A DNA stretch of 64,000 nt from the NCBI GenBank assembly GCA_015067005.1, contig SVNH01000001.1, forward strand, positions 186,001 to 250,000, given 5' to 3'. This DNA is from Ruminococcus flavefaciens (GTDB lineage Bacteria; Bacillota; Clostridia; Oscillospirales; Ruminococcaceae). Positions 37,786 through 45,085 of the stretch are shown here, one piece after another. Below the pieces are notes generated by a model that had not been told where the DNA came from, made no database searches, and saw only the letters and a list, made by a program, of their open reading frames with translations. A program made the position numbers and the translations under genes. Position 1 is the first letter of the stretch. Each line of letters begins with the position of its first letter.

Positions 37786-38012
37786 AAAAAGCCCCTTACG
37801 CCTTTAAAGGCACAAGGGACGAATTAACGTGGTTCCACCCTGATTCACACAGCAATAGCTGTATCTCATTGGCTCGATAACGGGAGCAGCCGGCGTTTAT
37901 TGGACGCACTCAGAGGCGGTGTGCTTTAATATCCTTGCCGTGCAGCCTCGCACCAGGCGGCTGCTCTCTGAAAACGGCATACGGAATAGCCTTCCTCATC
38001 ACAGATTTACGA
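37786..38012 (-). promoter_or_regulatory. T-box leader, threonine-specific (minus strand)
   Basis: Read on the minus strand it shows CAGAGAGCAGC, a specifier ACC (37918-37920, followed by GCCTCTGAG) and the T-box AGGGTGGAACCACG (37828-37841). A 13-bp terminator hairpin (37791-37820) with a T-run (37786-37790) completes it. ACC is a threonine codon, in line with thrS downstream. The first gene controlled is a 126-residue unknown protein. Confidence 0.92.
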
Positions 38013-38022
38013 TATTGTACAT

Positions 38023-38051
38023 ATAATAGCACAGATTTTGATTTTTGTCAA
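38023..38051 (-). promoter_or_regulatory. Promoter of the Thr T-box / thrS unit (minus strand)
   Basis: Read on the minus strand: perfect TTGACA (38046-38051), 17-base spacer, TATTAT (38023-38028). Confidence 0.8.
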
Positions 38052-38089
38052 GGGGCGGATCAAATTTTTGCCGTCTTTTGCAGATGAGC

Positions 38090-38244
38090 GGTAAAGTTCC
38101 GGCGTGTAAGGCAGCGGAGGCACTCCGTTATACAGAAACACTTGTGATGTACGATTTGTGCTGTGAGCGAGTACGTGCAGCATTTCTTTATAAAGTGAGC
38201 GAGTGGAACAAGCGCCAACGTTGAAGGCAGCGGAGGCACTCCGC
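38090..38244 (-). repeat. Dispersed intergenic repeat, copy B (minus strand) with a partial second unit
   Basis: On the minus strand 38244-38153 reads GCGGAGTGCCTCCGC, then CTTGTTCCACTCGCTCAC, then GCTGCACGTACTCGCTCACAGCAC, matching the block order of copies A and C. A shorter second GCGGAG...CTCCGC start lies at 38100-38130. The stretch 38052-38318 holds no gene; besides this repeat I see only the lysC promoter. Confidence 0.75.
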
Positions 38245-38318
38245 TGTCCGCGAGTGACGTACAAGCGTATTCACCAAAAACACACCTTGCAAATTGCGAA
38301 TTTTCTCTTTTCTATCTA

Positions 38319-38347
38319 TTGATTTTAAAGGAAATATCGTATATAAT
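38319..38347 (+). promoter_or_regulatory. Promoter of lysC
   Basis: TTGATT (38319-38324), 17-base spacer, TATAAT (38342-38347), 52 bases before the ATG. No lysine riboswitch is evident, as the leader is too short. Confidence 0.7.
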
Positions 38348-38399
38348 TGTAATTGTGACAAAAATGTCAATGTGATATTACTTTAAGGAATGATTAATT

Positions 38400-39734
38400 A
38401 TGGCTAATAAAGTTGTTAAATTCGGCGGAAGCTCTCTCGCTGACGCTAACCAGTTCAGAAAAGTTGCCGACATCATCAAGAGCGATGCTAAAAGAAAGTA
38501 CGTTGTGCCTTCTGCGCCGGGAAAGCGCTTTTCCGAAGATATAAAGATCACGGATATGCTCTATAAATGCTGTGAGCTTGCCGGAAGCGGTATGGATTTT
38601 TCTGCTGAATTCCAGATCATCCGCGATCGTTATAATGGTATCATATCTGAGCTTGGTATAGATATGTCTCTCGATGCTGATTTCGATTCTATTGCAAACG
38701 AACTCAAGGCACGTCCTGCAAGAGATTTCGCTGCAAGCCGCGGCGAATTCCTTAACGGCAAGGTGCTGGCTAACTACCTCGGCTTTAATTTTGTGGACGC
38801 TGCTGATGTAATTGTTTTTGACACTAAGGGTATTCTTCTTCTTGACCAGACTGTAAAGGCGGTACGCGAGAAGCTCAGCGGTCTCGATAACGCTGTTGTT
38901 CCCGGATTCTACGGCAAAACTACTGAGGGCTATATCAAGACTTTCTCACGAGGCGGCTCTGATGTTACAGGCTCTATAATCGCAAACGCTGTTAAGGCTG
39001 AGATCTATGAGAACTGGACCGACGTTTCAGGCTTCCTTGTTGCTGATCCGAGGATCGTTGATAAGCCGGATGTGATCGAGACTATTACTTACCGTGAGCT
39101 GCGAGAGCTTGCCTACATGGGGGCTTCCGTTCTCCATGAGGATGCTATTTTCCCTGTGCGTTCGGCAGGTATCCCGATAAATATCAGAAATACTAACCGC
39201 CCTCAGGACGCTGGTACTATGATCGTTTCAAACGATTATGATTTCAGCAAGGAGAGCCTCAACCATACTATCACGGGTATCGCAGGCAAGAAGGGCTTCA
39301 GTACGATCAATATCGAAAAGGCTATGATGAATAATGAGACCGGTTTCGGTATGAAGGTTCTTCAGGTACTCTATGAAAACGGGCTTTCATTCGAGCATAT
39401 GCCTTCCGGTATCGACACTATGAGCATCACACTCAGCACTGATAAGCTCGAACCGGTACGCGAAAAGGTGCTTTCAGGTCTTCGCAAGGCTGTTGAGCCG
39501 GATAATCTTGAGATCGAGGACGGCATCGCTATGCTTGCAGTCGTAGGACGCAGAATGAAGAATACAAGAGGTACTGTTGCACGTATTTTTGCTGCTATGG
39601 CTCATGCACGTATCAACGTAAAGCTGATAGATCAGGGATCAAGCGAGCTTAACGTTATCATCGGTGTAAGCGAACACGATCTCCCAGAGGCTATCAGACG
39701 CATCTACGATATGTTCATCAATTCCGAAAAATAA
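38400..39734 (+). CDS. lysC: Aspartate kinase
   Basis: Phosphorylates aspartate at the head of the lysine, threonine and methionine pathway. 444 residues. The kinase domain shows VKFGGSSLAD, ASRGEFLNGK and FSRGGSDVTGSI; two ACT domains follow (about 300-440, with GMKVLQVLYENGLSFEH and MLAVVGRRMKNTRG), normally for feedback control by lysine or threonine. AAGGA lies 10 bases before the ATG. It is a single-gene unit ended by two tandem repeat copies that form terminators. Confidence 0.93.
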   Translation: MANKVVKFGGSSLADANQFRKVADIIKSDAKRKYVVPSAPGKRFSEDIKITDMLYKCCELAGSGMDFSAEFQIIRDRYNGIISELGIDMSLDADFDSIANELKARPARDFAASRGEFLNGKVLANYLGFNFVDAADVIVFDTKGILLLDQTVKAVREKLSGLDNAVVPGFYGKTTEGYIKTFSRGGSDVTGSIIANAVKAEIYENWTDVSGFLVADPRIVDKPDVIETITYRELRELAYMGASVLHEDAIFPVRSAGIPINIRNTNRPQDAGTMIVSNDYDFSKESLNHTITGIAGKKGFSTINIEKAMMNNETGFGMKVLQVLYENGLSFEHMPSGIDTMSITLSTDKLEPVREKVLSGLRKAVEPDNLEIEDGIAMLAVVGRRMKNTRGTVARIFAAMAHARINVKLIDQGSSELNVIIGVSEHDLPEAIRRIYDMFINSEK

Positions 39735-39847
39735 GGCGGGGTGCCCCCCGCTGGCGTTCACGATGACGCTTGTTTCACGCGCTTACTTTGACAAAAAACG
39801 CTGCACGTACTCGCTCACGGCACAGAGAATGAACCGTGGGCGTTTTT
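39733..39847 (+). repeat. Dispersed intergenic repeat, copy C1, ending in a terminator
   Basis: Starts with GGCGGGGTGCCCCCCGC, then GCGTTCACGATGACGC, CTTGTTTCACGCGCTTACTT, and GCTGCACGTACTCGCTCACGGCAC. The end forms a 9-bp hairpin (39812-39820 with 39834-39842) followed by TTTTT, so it likely ends lysC transcription. The intergenic stretch 39735-40039 holds only this copy, copy C2 and the ymdB promoter. Confidence 0.8.
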
Positions 39848-39852
39848 GTAGT

Positions 39853-39931
39853 TGGGGTGCCCCCACTGGCGTTCACGATGACGCTTGTTTCATACGCTCA
39901 CGGTACAGAGAATGTGCCGTGAGCGTTTTTT
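39853..39931 (+). repeat. Dispersed intergenic repeat, copy C2, ending in a terminator
   Basis: A second, internally shortened unit: GGGGTGCCCCC, GCGTTCACGATGACGC, CTTGTTTCATACGCTCACGG. It ends in a 12-bp hairpin (39895-39906 with 39914-39925) and TTTTTT, a strong terminator. Confidence 0.8.
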
Positions 39932-39978
39932 GTGAGGCGAAATAATCGCGCTGACCAGCCGGAGTGAAGTCTTTTGCC

Positions 39979-40008
39979 TTGACATCGGCGTATTGGAAAT
40001 GATATAAT
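39979..40008 (+). promoter_or_regulatory. Promoter of ymdB
   Basis: Perfect TTGACA (39979-39984), 18-base spacer, perfect TATAAT (40003-40008), 31 bases before the ATG. Confidence 0.75.
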
Positions 40009-40039
40009 AATATTAACAATAATACTTCCGGGGGAAAAT

Positions 40040-40810
40040 ATGAAAAGACTTCTTTTTATCGGTGATGTAGTAGGTGAAGCCGGATGCGACTTCCTTCGTG
40101 CTAAATTAAGCCTTATAAAGCGGACTCACAATATAGATATCACCGTCGTGAACGGTGAGAATTCAGCCCGCGGCAACGGTATTTCCAAAGCTTCGGCAGA
40201 AGCGATACTGAATGCCGGTGCAGACGTCATAACGACAGGAAATCACGCTTTCCGTCGCAAAGAAACGCTGGACATTTTTAATAGCGACAATGTGATACGT
40301 CCTGCAAATTATCCTGATGGCGGCGTGGTCGGAAAGGGCGTTTATATCCTTGATGCAGGTATGTATTCGGCGGCTTTTGTCAATATTATGGGAACAGCTT
40401 TCATGGAGCCGCTCGATAATCCGTTTGCTTGTATGGATGAGATACTTGCTGAGATCGAAACTCCGAACATTTTTGTGGACTTCCATGCCGAAGCGACCTC
40501 TGAGAAAAAGGCTATGGGGTTCTACCTCGCCGGAAAGGTGACTGGCGTTTTCGGTACTCACACCCATGTCCAGACAGCGGATGAGTGTATTTTATCGGCT
40601 CATACTGCATATATTACTGATGTAGGAATGACAGGTCCTGAGGATTCCTGTCTCGGTGTAGAGAAGGATCCGGTCATAAATATGTTCCGTTATCGCGCTC
40701 CTGCAAGGTTTACAGAGGCTTCCGGACCTTGTCTGCTTTGTGGAATAGTAGTGGATTTTGACGAGAAATGCGGCAAATCGCACAAAATAGAAAGAATTAT
40801 TGTAAGATAA
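40040..40810 (+). CDS. ymdB: YmdB-family metallophosphoesterase
   Basis: A 256-residue calcineurin-like phosphoesterase of the YmdB family, which in Bacillus hydrolyses 2',3'-cyclic nucleotides and influences biofilm and late adaptive decisions. Metal ligands are visible in FIGDVVGEAG, VVNGENSARGNGI, TTGNHAFRRKE, FVDFHAEATSEK and FGTHTHVQTAD. GGGGGA precedes the ATG. spoVS lies 134 bp downstream with its own promoter, a pairing seen in many Firmicutes. Confidence 0.92.
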   Translation: MKRLLFIGDVVGEAGCDFLRAKLSLIKRTHNIDITVVNGENSARGNGISKASAEAILNAGADVITTGNHAFRRKETLDIFNSDNVIRPANYPDGGVVGKGVYILDAGMYSAAFVNIMGTAFMEPLDNPFACMDEILAEIETPNIFVDFHAEATSEKKAMGFYLAGKVTGVFGTHTHVQTADECILSAHTAYITDVGMTGPEDSCLGVEKDPVINMFRYRAPARFTEASGPCLLCGIVVDFDEKCGKSHKIERIIVR

Positions 40811-40833
40811 TGCACAAAATCACTTCACAACTA

Positions 40834-40862
40834 TTGATTTTTTAGTCCACATAGTGTATAAT
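40834..40862 (+). promoter_or_regulatory. Promoter of spoVS
   Basis: TTGATT (40834-40839), 17-base spacer, TATAAT (40857-40862), 83 bases before the ATG. Confidence 0.65.
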
Positions 40863-40944
40863 AATCTCAGATAGCCAAATGGCTTTAATCAACGTATATA
40901 AACAGCAATTACCGTAGAAAAATTTATATCAGGAGGTCATTACC

Positions 40945-41205
40945 ATGGAGATCTTAAAAGTATCATCGCATTCATCACCTAATTCCGTAGCCGGTGCAAT
41001 TGCCGGTGTTATCAGAGAACAGAAAGCCGTTGAAGTCCAGGCAGTAGGTGCAGGAGCTGCAAATCAGGCAATAAAGTCGATCGCTATTGCAAGAGGCTAT
41101 CTCGCTCCTATCGGTATAGACCTCATCTGTATACCGGCGTTTGCCAATATTCAGATCGAAGGTGAGGAGCGCACTGCTATCAAGCTTATTTGCGAACAGC
41201 GATAA
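40945..41205 (+). CDS. spoVS: Stage V sporulation protein S
   Basis: An 86-residue Alba-like protein with the near-invariant SpoVS sequence (LKVSSHSSPNSVAGAIAG, VGAGAANQAIKSIAIARGY, GIDLICIPAF). In Bacillus it affects coat assembly and septation; it also occurs in species that do not sporulate. AGGAGGT lies 8 bases before the ATG. It is a single gene with its own promoter and a strong terminator. Confidence 0.95.
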   Translation: MEILKVSSHSSPNSVAGAIAGVIREQKAVEVQAVGAGAANQAIKSIAIARGYLAPIGIDLICIPAFANIQIEGEERTAIKLICEQR

Positions 41206-41243
41206 AATGGCTGTATCGCGCCTTATATTACCATAAAAGTATA

Positions 41244-41280
41244 CACTCACGGTACTTGTTTAGTACCGTGAGTGCTTTTT
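41244..41280 (+). terminator. Terminator after spoVS
   Basis: A perfect 13-bp stem (41244-41256 with 41262-41274) with a 5-base loop is followed by CTTTTTG. Confidence 0.9.
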
Positions 41281-41324
41281 GTATACAGTCAGTGCCTGCC
41301 TTGGAGTGTTACCGCAATAATTTA

Positions 41325-41353
41325 TTGACAAATGCACGATTTCATGGTATTAT
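41325..41353 (+). promoter_or_regulatory. Promoter of the NatAB-type exporter genes
   Basis: Perfect TTGACA (41325-41330), 17-base spacer, TATTAT (41348-41353), 43 bases before the ATG. Confidence 0.75.
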
Positions 41354-41396
41354 TAAAAGTATTACCACAGAAATTGATGAAAGAGAGGTATCCCCA

Positions 41397-42137
41397 ATGG
41401 AATATGTGCTTGAAGTAAAAGAACTTACAAAGCAGTATACAAAGGTGCTTGCTGTTGATAAAGTAAGCTTTACGATAGGAAAAGGCGAGATATTCGCACT
41501 TATCGGTCCTAACGGAGCAGGCAAGACAAGTACCATACGCATGATCTCAACTCTGCTCACTCCCACTGCCGGAGATGCGATAGTAGGCGGACACAGTATC
41601 ATCAAAGAACCTGAAAAGGTGCGCGAATCCATAACCTATCTGCCGGACGAAGCAGGTGCTTACAAGAATATGACAGGTCTGAAATACCTGCGCTTTATGG
41701 CGGGACTTTTTACCTCTGACCTTGATACGCTTAACGAATATGTTGAAAGAGCCAAGAAAATATGCGCTCTCGGTGACCGTCTTGAGGATAAGATAGGAAG
41801 TTACAGCCGCGGTATGATAAGAAAGCTTCTGCTTGCAAGAGCCGTTATGACCAAGCCTAAGCTTGCTATCCTCGATGAGCCTACGAGCGGACTTGATGTT
41901 CTTAACGCTATCGAGATAAGAAAGATGATAAAGCAGCTTGCAGCAGAGGAGGGAATGTCGTTCCTTCTTTCATCGCATAATATGCTTGAGATAGAGTTCG
42001 TTTCCGACCGTGTAGGCATAATAACCGGCGGTCATCTAATGGTAACAGGAAACGGAAATGAACTTAAAGAGCGCTATAACGCCGCAAATCTCGAAGAAGT
42101 ATTTGAAAGGGTGGTGAATGAGCATGAAATTCATTAA
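41397..42137 (+). CDS. ABC transporter ATPase, NatA type
   Basis: Predicted ATPase of an ABC-2 exporter, 246 residues. Walker A is GPNGAGKTS, Walker B LAILDEPTSGLD, and the His switch lies in LSSHNMLE. The signature, usually LSGGQ, reads YSRGM, a variant common in the NatA group. GAGAGG lies 8 bases upstream of the ATG. Its 3' end overlaps the permease gene by 20 bp, so the two are coupled. NatAB in Bacillus exports sodium, but relatives export antibiotics and lipids, so the substrate is open. Confidence 0.87.
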   Translation: MEYVLEVKELTKQYTKVLAVDKVSFTIGKGEIFALIGPNGAGKTSTIRMISTLLTPTAGDAIVGGHSIIKEPEKVRESITYLPDEAGAYKNMTGLKYLRFMAGLFTSDLDTLNEYVERAKKICALGDRLEDKIGSYSRGMIRKLLLARAVMTKPKLAILDEPTSGLDVLNAIEIRKMIKQLAAEEGMSFLLSSHNMLEIEFVSDRVGIITGGHLMVTGNGNELKERYNAANLEEVFERVVNEHEIH

Positions 42138-43476
42138 CCTTCTGAAAAAGGAACTTTCTGAACTGATAAACCTTCAGATGATACTTGGTCTTATCGTTTC
42201 GCTCGGAATATTCATGGCTCTCGGCGGTATCATGAACGTAACTATTGACGAGGCTGTTGAAAAGACATCAAATGTCACTCTCAGGATAAGTGACCGCGAT
42301 GATACTGAATTCACAAAAGCGATGCTTGAAGCCATTAAAAAAGACGGAAATAAGATAGAGCTGTTCACAACATCCGGCGATGATTATGCCGATATTCTCA
42401 GTTCAAATTCTATCAACGATATTGTTGTTATCCCGAAAGGCTTTACCGAGGATTTCAATTCAGGAAAGCGTCCGCAGATCATGACTGCTTCAAGAATGAC
42501 TTCAGCCGCTACTATCTCGAATATCAACGCGGGACTTTCAAATTCAGTAACGCTTATCGAGAAATATCTTTCGGAGAAGAAGGCTGAAACAGGCGGTCTT
42601 GATTCAAAGCAGTATGATCTTGTAAAGAATCCGATCATTATCGCAGAGAATACGGTAGTAGACGATAAGTCCGCAGCTGTATCGTCTGACAAGATAGTCG
42701 GAAAGATAAGCATTCAGAATATGATGCTGCCGCTTATCGTATTTGTACTCATCATACTGACTTCTCAGATGCTTATGAGTACCGTTGCCAACGAAAAGAC
42801 AGATAAAACGCTTGAAACACTGCTTTCTGCACCTGTTTCAAGAGGCTCTGTTATCGGAGCAAAAATGCTTGCCGCAGGTCTTATCGCACTTATAAATGCT
42901 GCTGTTTATATGTTTGGCTTCAAGATATTCGTCGGCGATGCAACTTCAAAGATCACGGATTCGGCTGGTGAATATGTCAAGAGCAATCTCTCAGTTGACG
43001 AGGCTCTTAAACAGCTTGGCATGGAGCTTACAGGTATGGACTATTTCCTCGTAGGCTTGCAGCTGTTCTTCACTATCATGATCTGTCTTTCGGTATCCCT
43101 GATACTCGGTGCGCTCGTAAACGACACAAAGAATACTCAGAGCATGATAATGCCTATCATGATGCTTGCTGTTATACCTTATATGATCTCAATGGTTGCA
43201 GATGTCAACAGTCTTCCGACTGTATTCAAATACATTGTCTACGCTATACCGTTCACGCATACCTTCTCTGCTATACCTAACATAATGTTCGGCAACAGAA
43301 CACTGTTCTTCTTAGGTCTGGGATACCAGATAATCGTTTTTGCAATATGTATGTTCTTTGCACTCAGACTATTTATGTCTGATAAGATATTCACTATATC
43401 ACTCAATTTCGGTCAGAAGACAAAATACAAGATGAAAAAGCGCAAAGCTTCTAAAGAAAACAAAACTAATTCCTGA
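42118..43476 (+). CDS. ABC-2 type permease, NatB type
   Basis: Membrane half of the exporter, 452 residues. One N-terminal helix (about 18-38) is followed by a large extracellular domain (about 40-200), then five to six helices. MSTVANEKTDKTLETLLSAP (around residue 220) is the family's hallmark cytoplasmic segment. The basic tail (KMKKRKASKENK) is cytoplasmic. Start is ATG 42118 (AAGG 7 bases upstream) or ATG 42124 (GGTGG upstream); both overlap the ATPase gene. Confidence 0.85.
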   Translation: MSMKFINLLKKELSELINLQMILGLIVSLGIFMALGGIMNVTIDEAVEKTSNVTLRISDRDDTEFTKAMLEAIKKDGNKIELFTTSGDDYADILSSNSINDIVVIPKGFTEDFNSGKRPQIMTASRMTSAATISNINAGLSNSVTLIEKYLSEKKAETGGLDSKQYDLVKNPIIIAENTVVDDKSAAVSSDKIVGKISIQNMMLPLIVFVLIILTSQMLMSTVANEKTDKTLETLLSAPVSRGSVIGAKMLAAGLIALINAAVYMFGFKIFVGDATSKITDSAGEYVKSNLSVDEALKQLGMELTGMDYFLVGLQLFFTIMICLSVSLILGALVNDTKNTQSMIMPIMMLAVIPYMISMVADVNSLPTVFKYIVYAIPFTHTFSAIPNIMFGNRTLFFLGLGYQIIVFAICMFFALRLFMSDKIFTISLNFGQKTKYKMKKRKASKENKTNS

Positions 43477-43503
43477 TAAAGGGAGCACAAGGAGGTTTTT
43501 TCT

Positions 43504-44214
43504 ATGTCAACACCACATAACAGCGCTGTTAAAGGCGAGATCGCAGAAACAGTCCTCATGCCGGGGGATCCGTTAAGAGCCAAATTCATCGCTGAGAATT
43601 ACCTTGATTCGCCGGTATGCTATAATGAACTGCGCGGTATGCTCGGTTATACCGGAACTTACAAGGGCGTTCGTGTTTCCGTTCAGGGAAGCGGCATGGG
43701 TATTCCTTCGATCGGCGTTTATTCATGGGAGCTTTTCAACCACTATGATGTGAAAAACATCATAAGGACCGGTACTGCCGGCGCTATCGCTGATAATGTC
43801 AATCTCCGCGATATTGTCATAGCTATGAGTGCAAGCACGAACTCCGCTTATGCGGCACAGTACGAGCTTCCGGGAACTTATGCACCGACTGCTTCGTGGG
43901 AACTTTTAAGTGCTGCTGTTGAGGCTTCAAAAGCGCACGGAGATGCTTACCATGTGGGAAATGTATTCTCAAGCGATATGTTCTATGACGATGCCGATAG
44001 TCTTGCAAAGTGGCAGAAGATGAATGTTCTTGCTATTGAAATGGAAGCCGCTTCGCTCTATATGAATGCTGCAAGGGCTGGAAAAAACGCTCTTGCAATA
44101 CTTACGGTCTCAGATTGTCCGCTCAGAAATGAGTATACCACTGCCGAGGAAAGACAGAACACATTTTGCAGCATGATGGAGATCGCTCTTGAAACTGCTG
44201 TAAAGATCTCTTAA
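43504..44214 (+). CDS. deoD: Purine nucleoside phosphorylase, DeoD type
   Basis: Hexameric phosphorylase that splits purine nucleosides into base and ribose-1-phosphate for salvage. 236 residues with MPGDPLRAKFIAENYL, the GSGMGIPS phosphate loop, RTGTAGAI, IEMEAASLY and the catalytic Asp in TVSDCP. A perfect AAGGAGG precedes the ATG. A hairpin terminator follows. Confidence 0.95.
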   Translation: MSTPHNSAVKGEIAETVLMPGDPLRAKFIAENYLDSPVCYNELRGMLGYTGTYKGVRVSVQGSGMGIPSIGVYSWELFNHYDVKNIIRTGTAGAIADNVNLRDIVIAMSASTNSAYAAQYELPGTYAPTASWELLSAAVEASKAHGDAYHVGNVFSSDMFYDDADSLAKWQKMNVLAIEMEAASLYMNAARAGKNALAILTVSDCPLRNEYTTAEERQNTFCSMMEIALETAVKIS

Positions 44215-44238
44215 ACGTAAAAAAACAGGTAAACAGAT

Positions 44239-44286
44239 CCCCGTTGAGAAGAACTCTCAGCGGGGAATTTATCTGTAATAAAATTT
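44239..44286 (+). terminator. Probable terminator after deoD
   Basis: An 11-bp stem with one G-T pair (44239-44249 with 44255-44265). A clear T-run appears only further on, at 44283-44288, so efficiency is uncertain. Confidence 0.5.
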
Positions 44287-44391
44287 TTTGGATATATGTT
44301 AGTTTTTAAGACTATTTTAAGAATAAACGATTACAATAATAATCGGATCAAGTAATCCCCCAATTCCCCTTTTATATTTTTCATTTTTCTT

Positions 44392-44422
44392 AGCTATGCT
44401 TTTTGCATAGCTTTTTGCTTTA
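44392..44422 (+). terminator. Second terminator-like hairpin between deoD and the YkgJ-like gene
   Basis: A perfect 8-bp stem (44392-44399 with 44405-44412) with a T-rich loop is followed by TTTTGCTTTAT on the plus strand. It may back up the deoD terminator. The rest of 44215-44432 is AT-rich with nothing else seen. Confidence 0.6.
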
Positions 44423-44432
44423 TATGGACCTA

Positions 44433-44918
44433 TTACAGCTTAGCGTTCTCAAACAGCAGAACCGGATAACCCTCGTAATACGGCTTCACTATTTCCGGAT
44501 GAGCGTCCGCATAGCTGAATATAGCTTCCGCAAGCCCTTCTTTAAGAAAGCCGACAAGCTGCGAGAGCGGACGGTTATAGAGCTCATCACATATTGAGGC
44601 GATAGTAATAGCCCTCCTTCCGCCGACTTCCATTATGCGGTAAGGCCATATGCGGCAGTCGAACGGCTTATCATCGCCGAGAATACAGCCGGTTTCAGTT
44701 AATGCCGGACACGAAAACAGCTGATCTGCCCCTATATTGTCCGCCTTGAATATGTAGCCGCCGTCTTTAGTGACGAATTCGGTTCCCGGACGAAGCTGCT
44801 TTATCCGGTTCATTATTTCCTCGTTGAAAACGGGAGTTTCCCATATATCGTAGCGGTCAAATATACAGCATAAGCGGCATTCCGCACAGCTTTTTCCGCT
44901 GAGTATCTTCTTTAGCAT
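44433..44918 (-). CDS. YkgJ-like cysteine cluster protein
   Basis: A 161-residue protein with the zinc/iron-chelating cysteine cluster of the YkgJ family: SCAECRLCC near the N terminus, then CPALTETGCIL and FDCRIWPY. The family probably binds a metal or iron-sulfur cluster; its role is unknown. AAGGAG precedes the ATG. It is a single gene, divergent from the sugar-uptake operon. Confidence 0.75.
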   Translation of the reverse strand: MLKKILSGKSCAECRLCCIFDRYDIWETPVFNEEIMNRIKQLRPGTEFVTKDGGYIFKADNIGADQLFSCPALTETGCILGDDKPFDCRIWPYRIMEVGGRRAITIASICDELYNRPLSQLVGFLKEGLAEAIFSYADAHPEIVKPYYEGYPVLLFENAKL

Positions 44919-44946
44919 TTAAAATTCTCCTTGTTCGTTTTATAAT

Positions 44947-44975
44947 ATTGTAGCATATACGGCGTGAGATTTCAA
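44947..44975 (-). promoter_or_regulatory. Promoter of the YkgJ-like gene (minus strand)
   Basis: Read on the minus strand: TTGAAA (44970-44975), 17-base spacer, TACAAT (44947-44952), 29 bases before the ATG. Confidence 0.6.
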
Positions 44976-45032
44976 CCCTTACAGAGCGGTCTCAGCAGGC
45001 GTTTATATTGGCAGATCGTATGTTTTCGCGTA

Positions 45033-45061
45033 TTGACATTATGAGGCGGATTTGATATACT
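45033..45061 (+). promoter_or_regulatory. Promoter of the carbohydrate-uptake operon
   Basis: Perfect TTGACA (45033-45038), 17-base spacer, TATACT (45056-45061). No inverted-repeat operator is obvious around it. Confidence 0.7.
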
Positions 45062-45085
45062 TATTATAAGTGTATTTTTTCGGAA

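Noticed and set aside
37386..37787. ATG at 37787 as the start of the small gene before thrS
   Set aside because: The perfect AGGAGGTGA lies downstream of this ATG, so it cannot serve it; the TTG at 37766 has correct spacing.
38348..38399. Lysine riboswitch ahead of aspartate kinase
   Set aside because: The leader between promoter and start is only about 45 bases, too short for that riboswitch, and no terminator hairpin is present.
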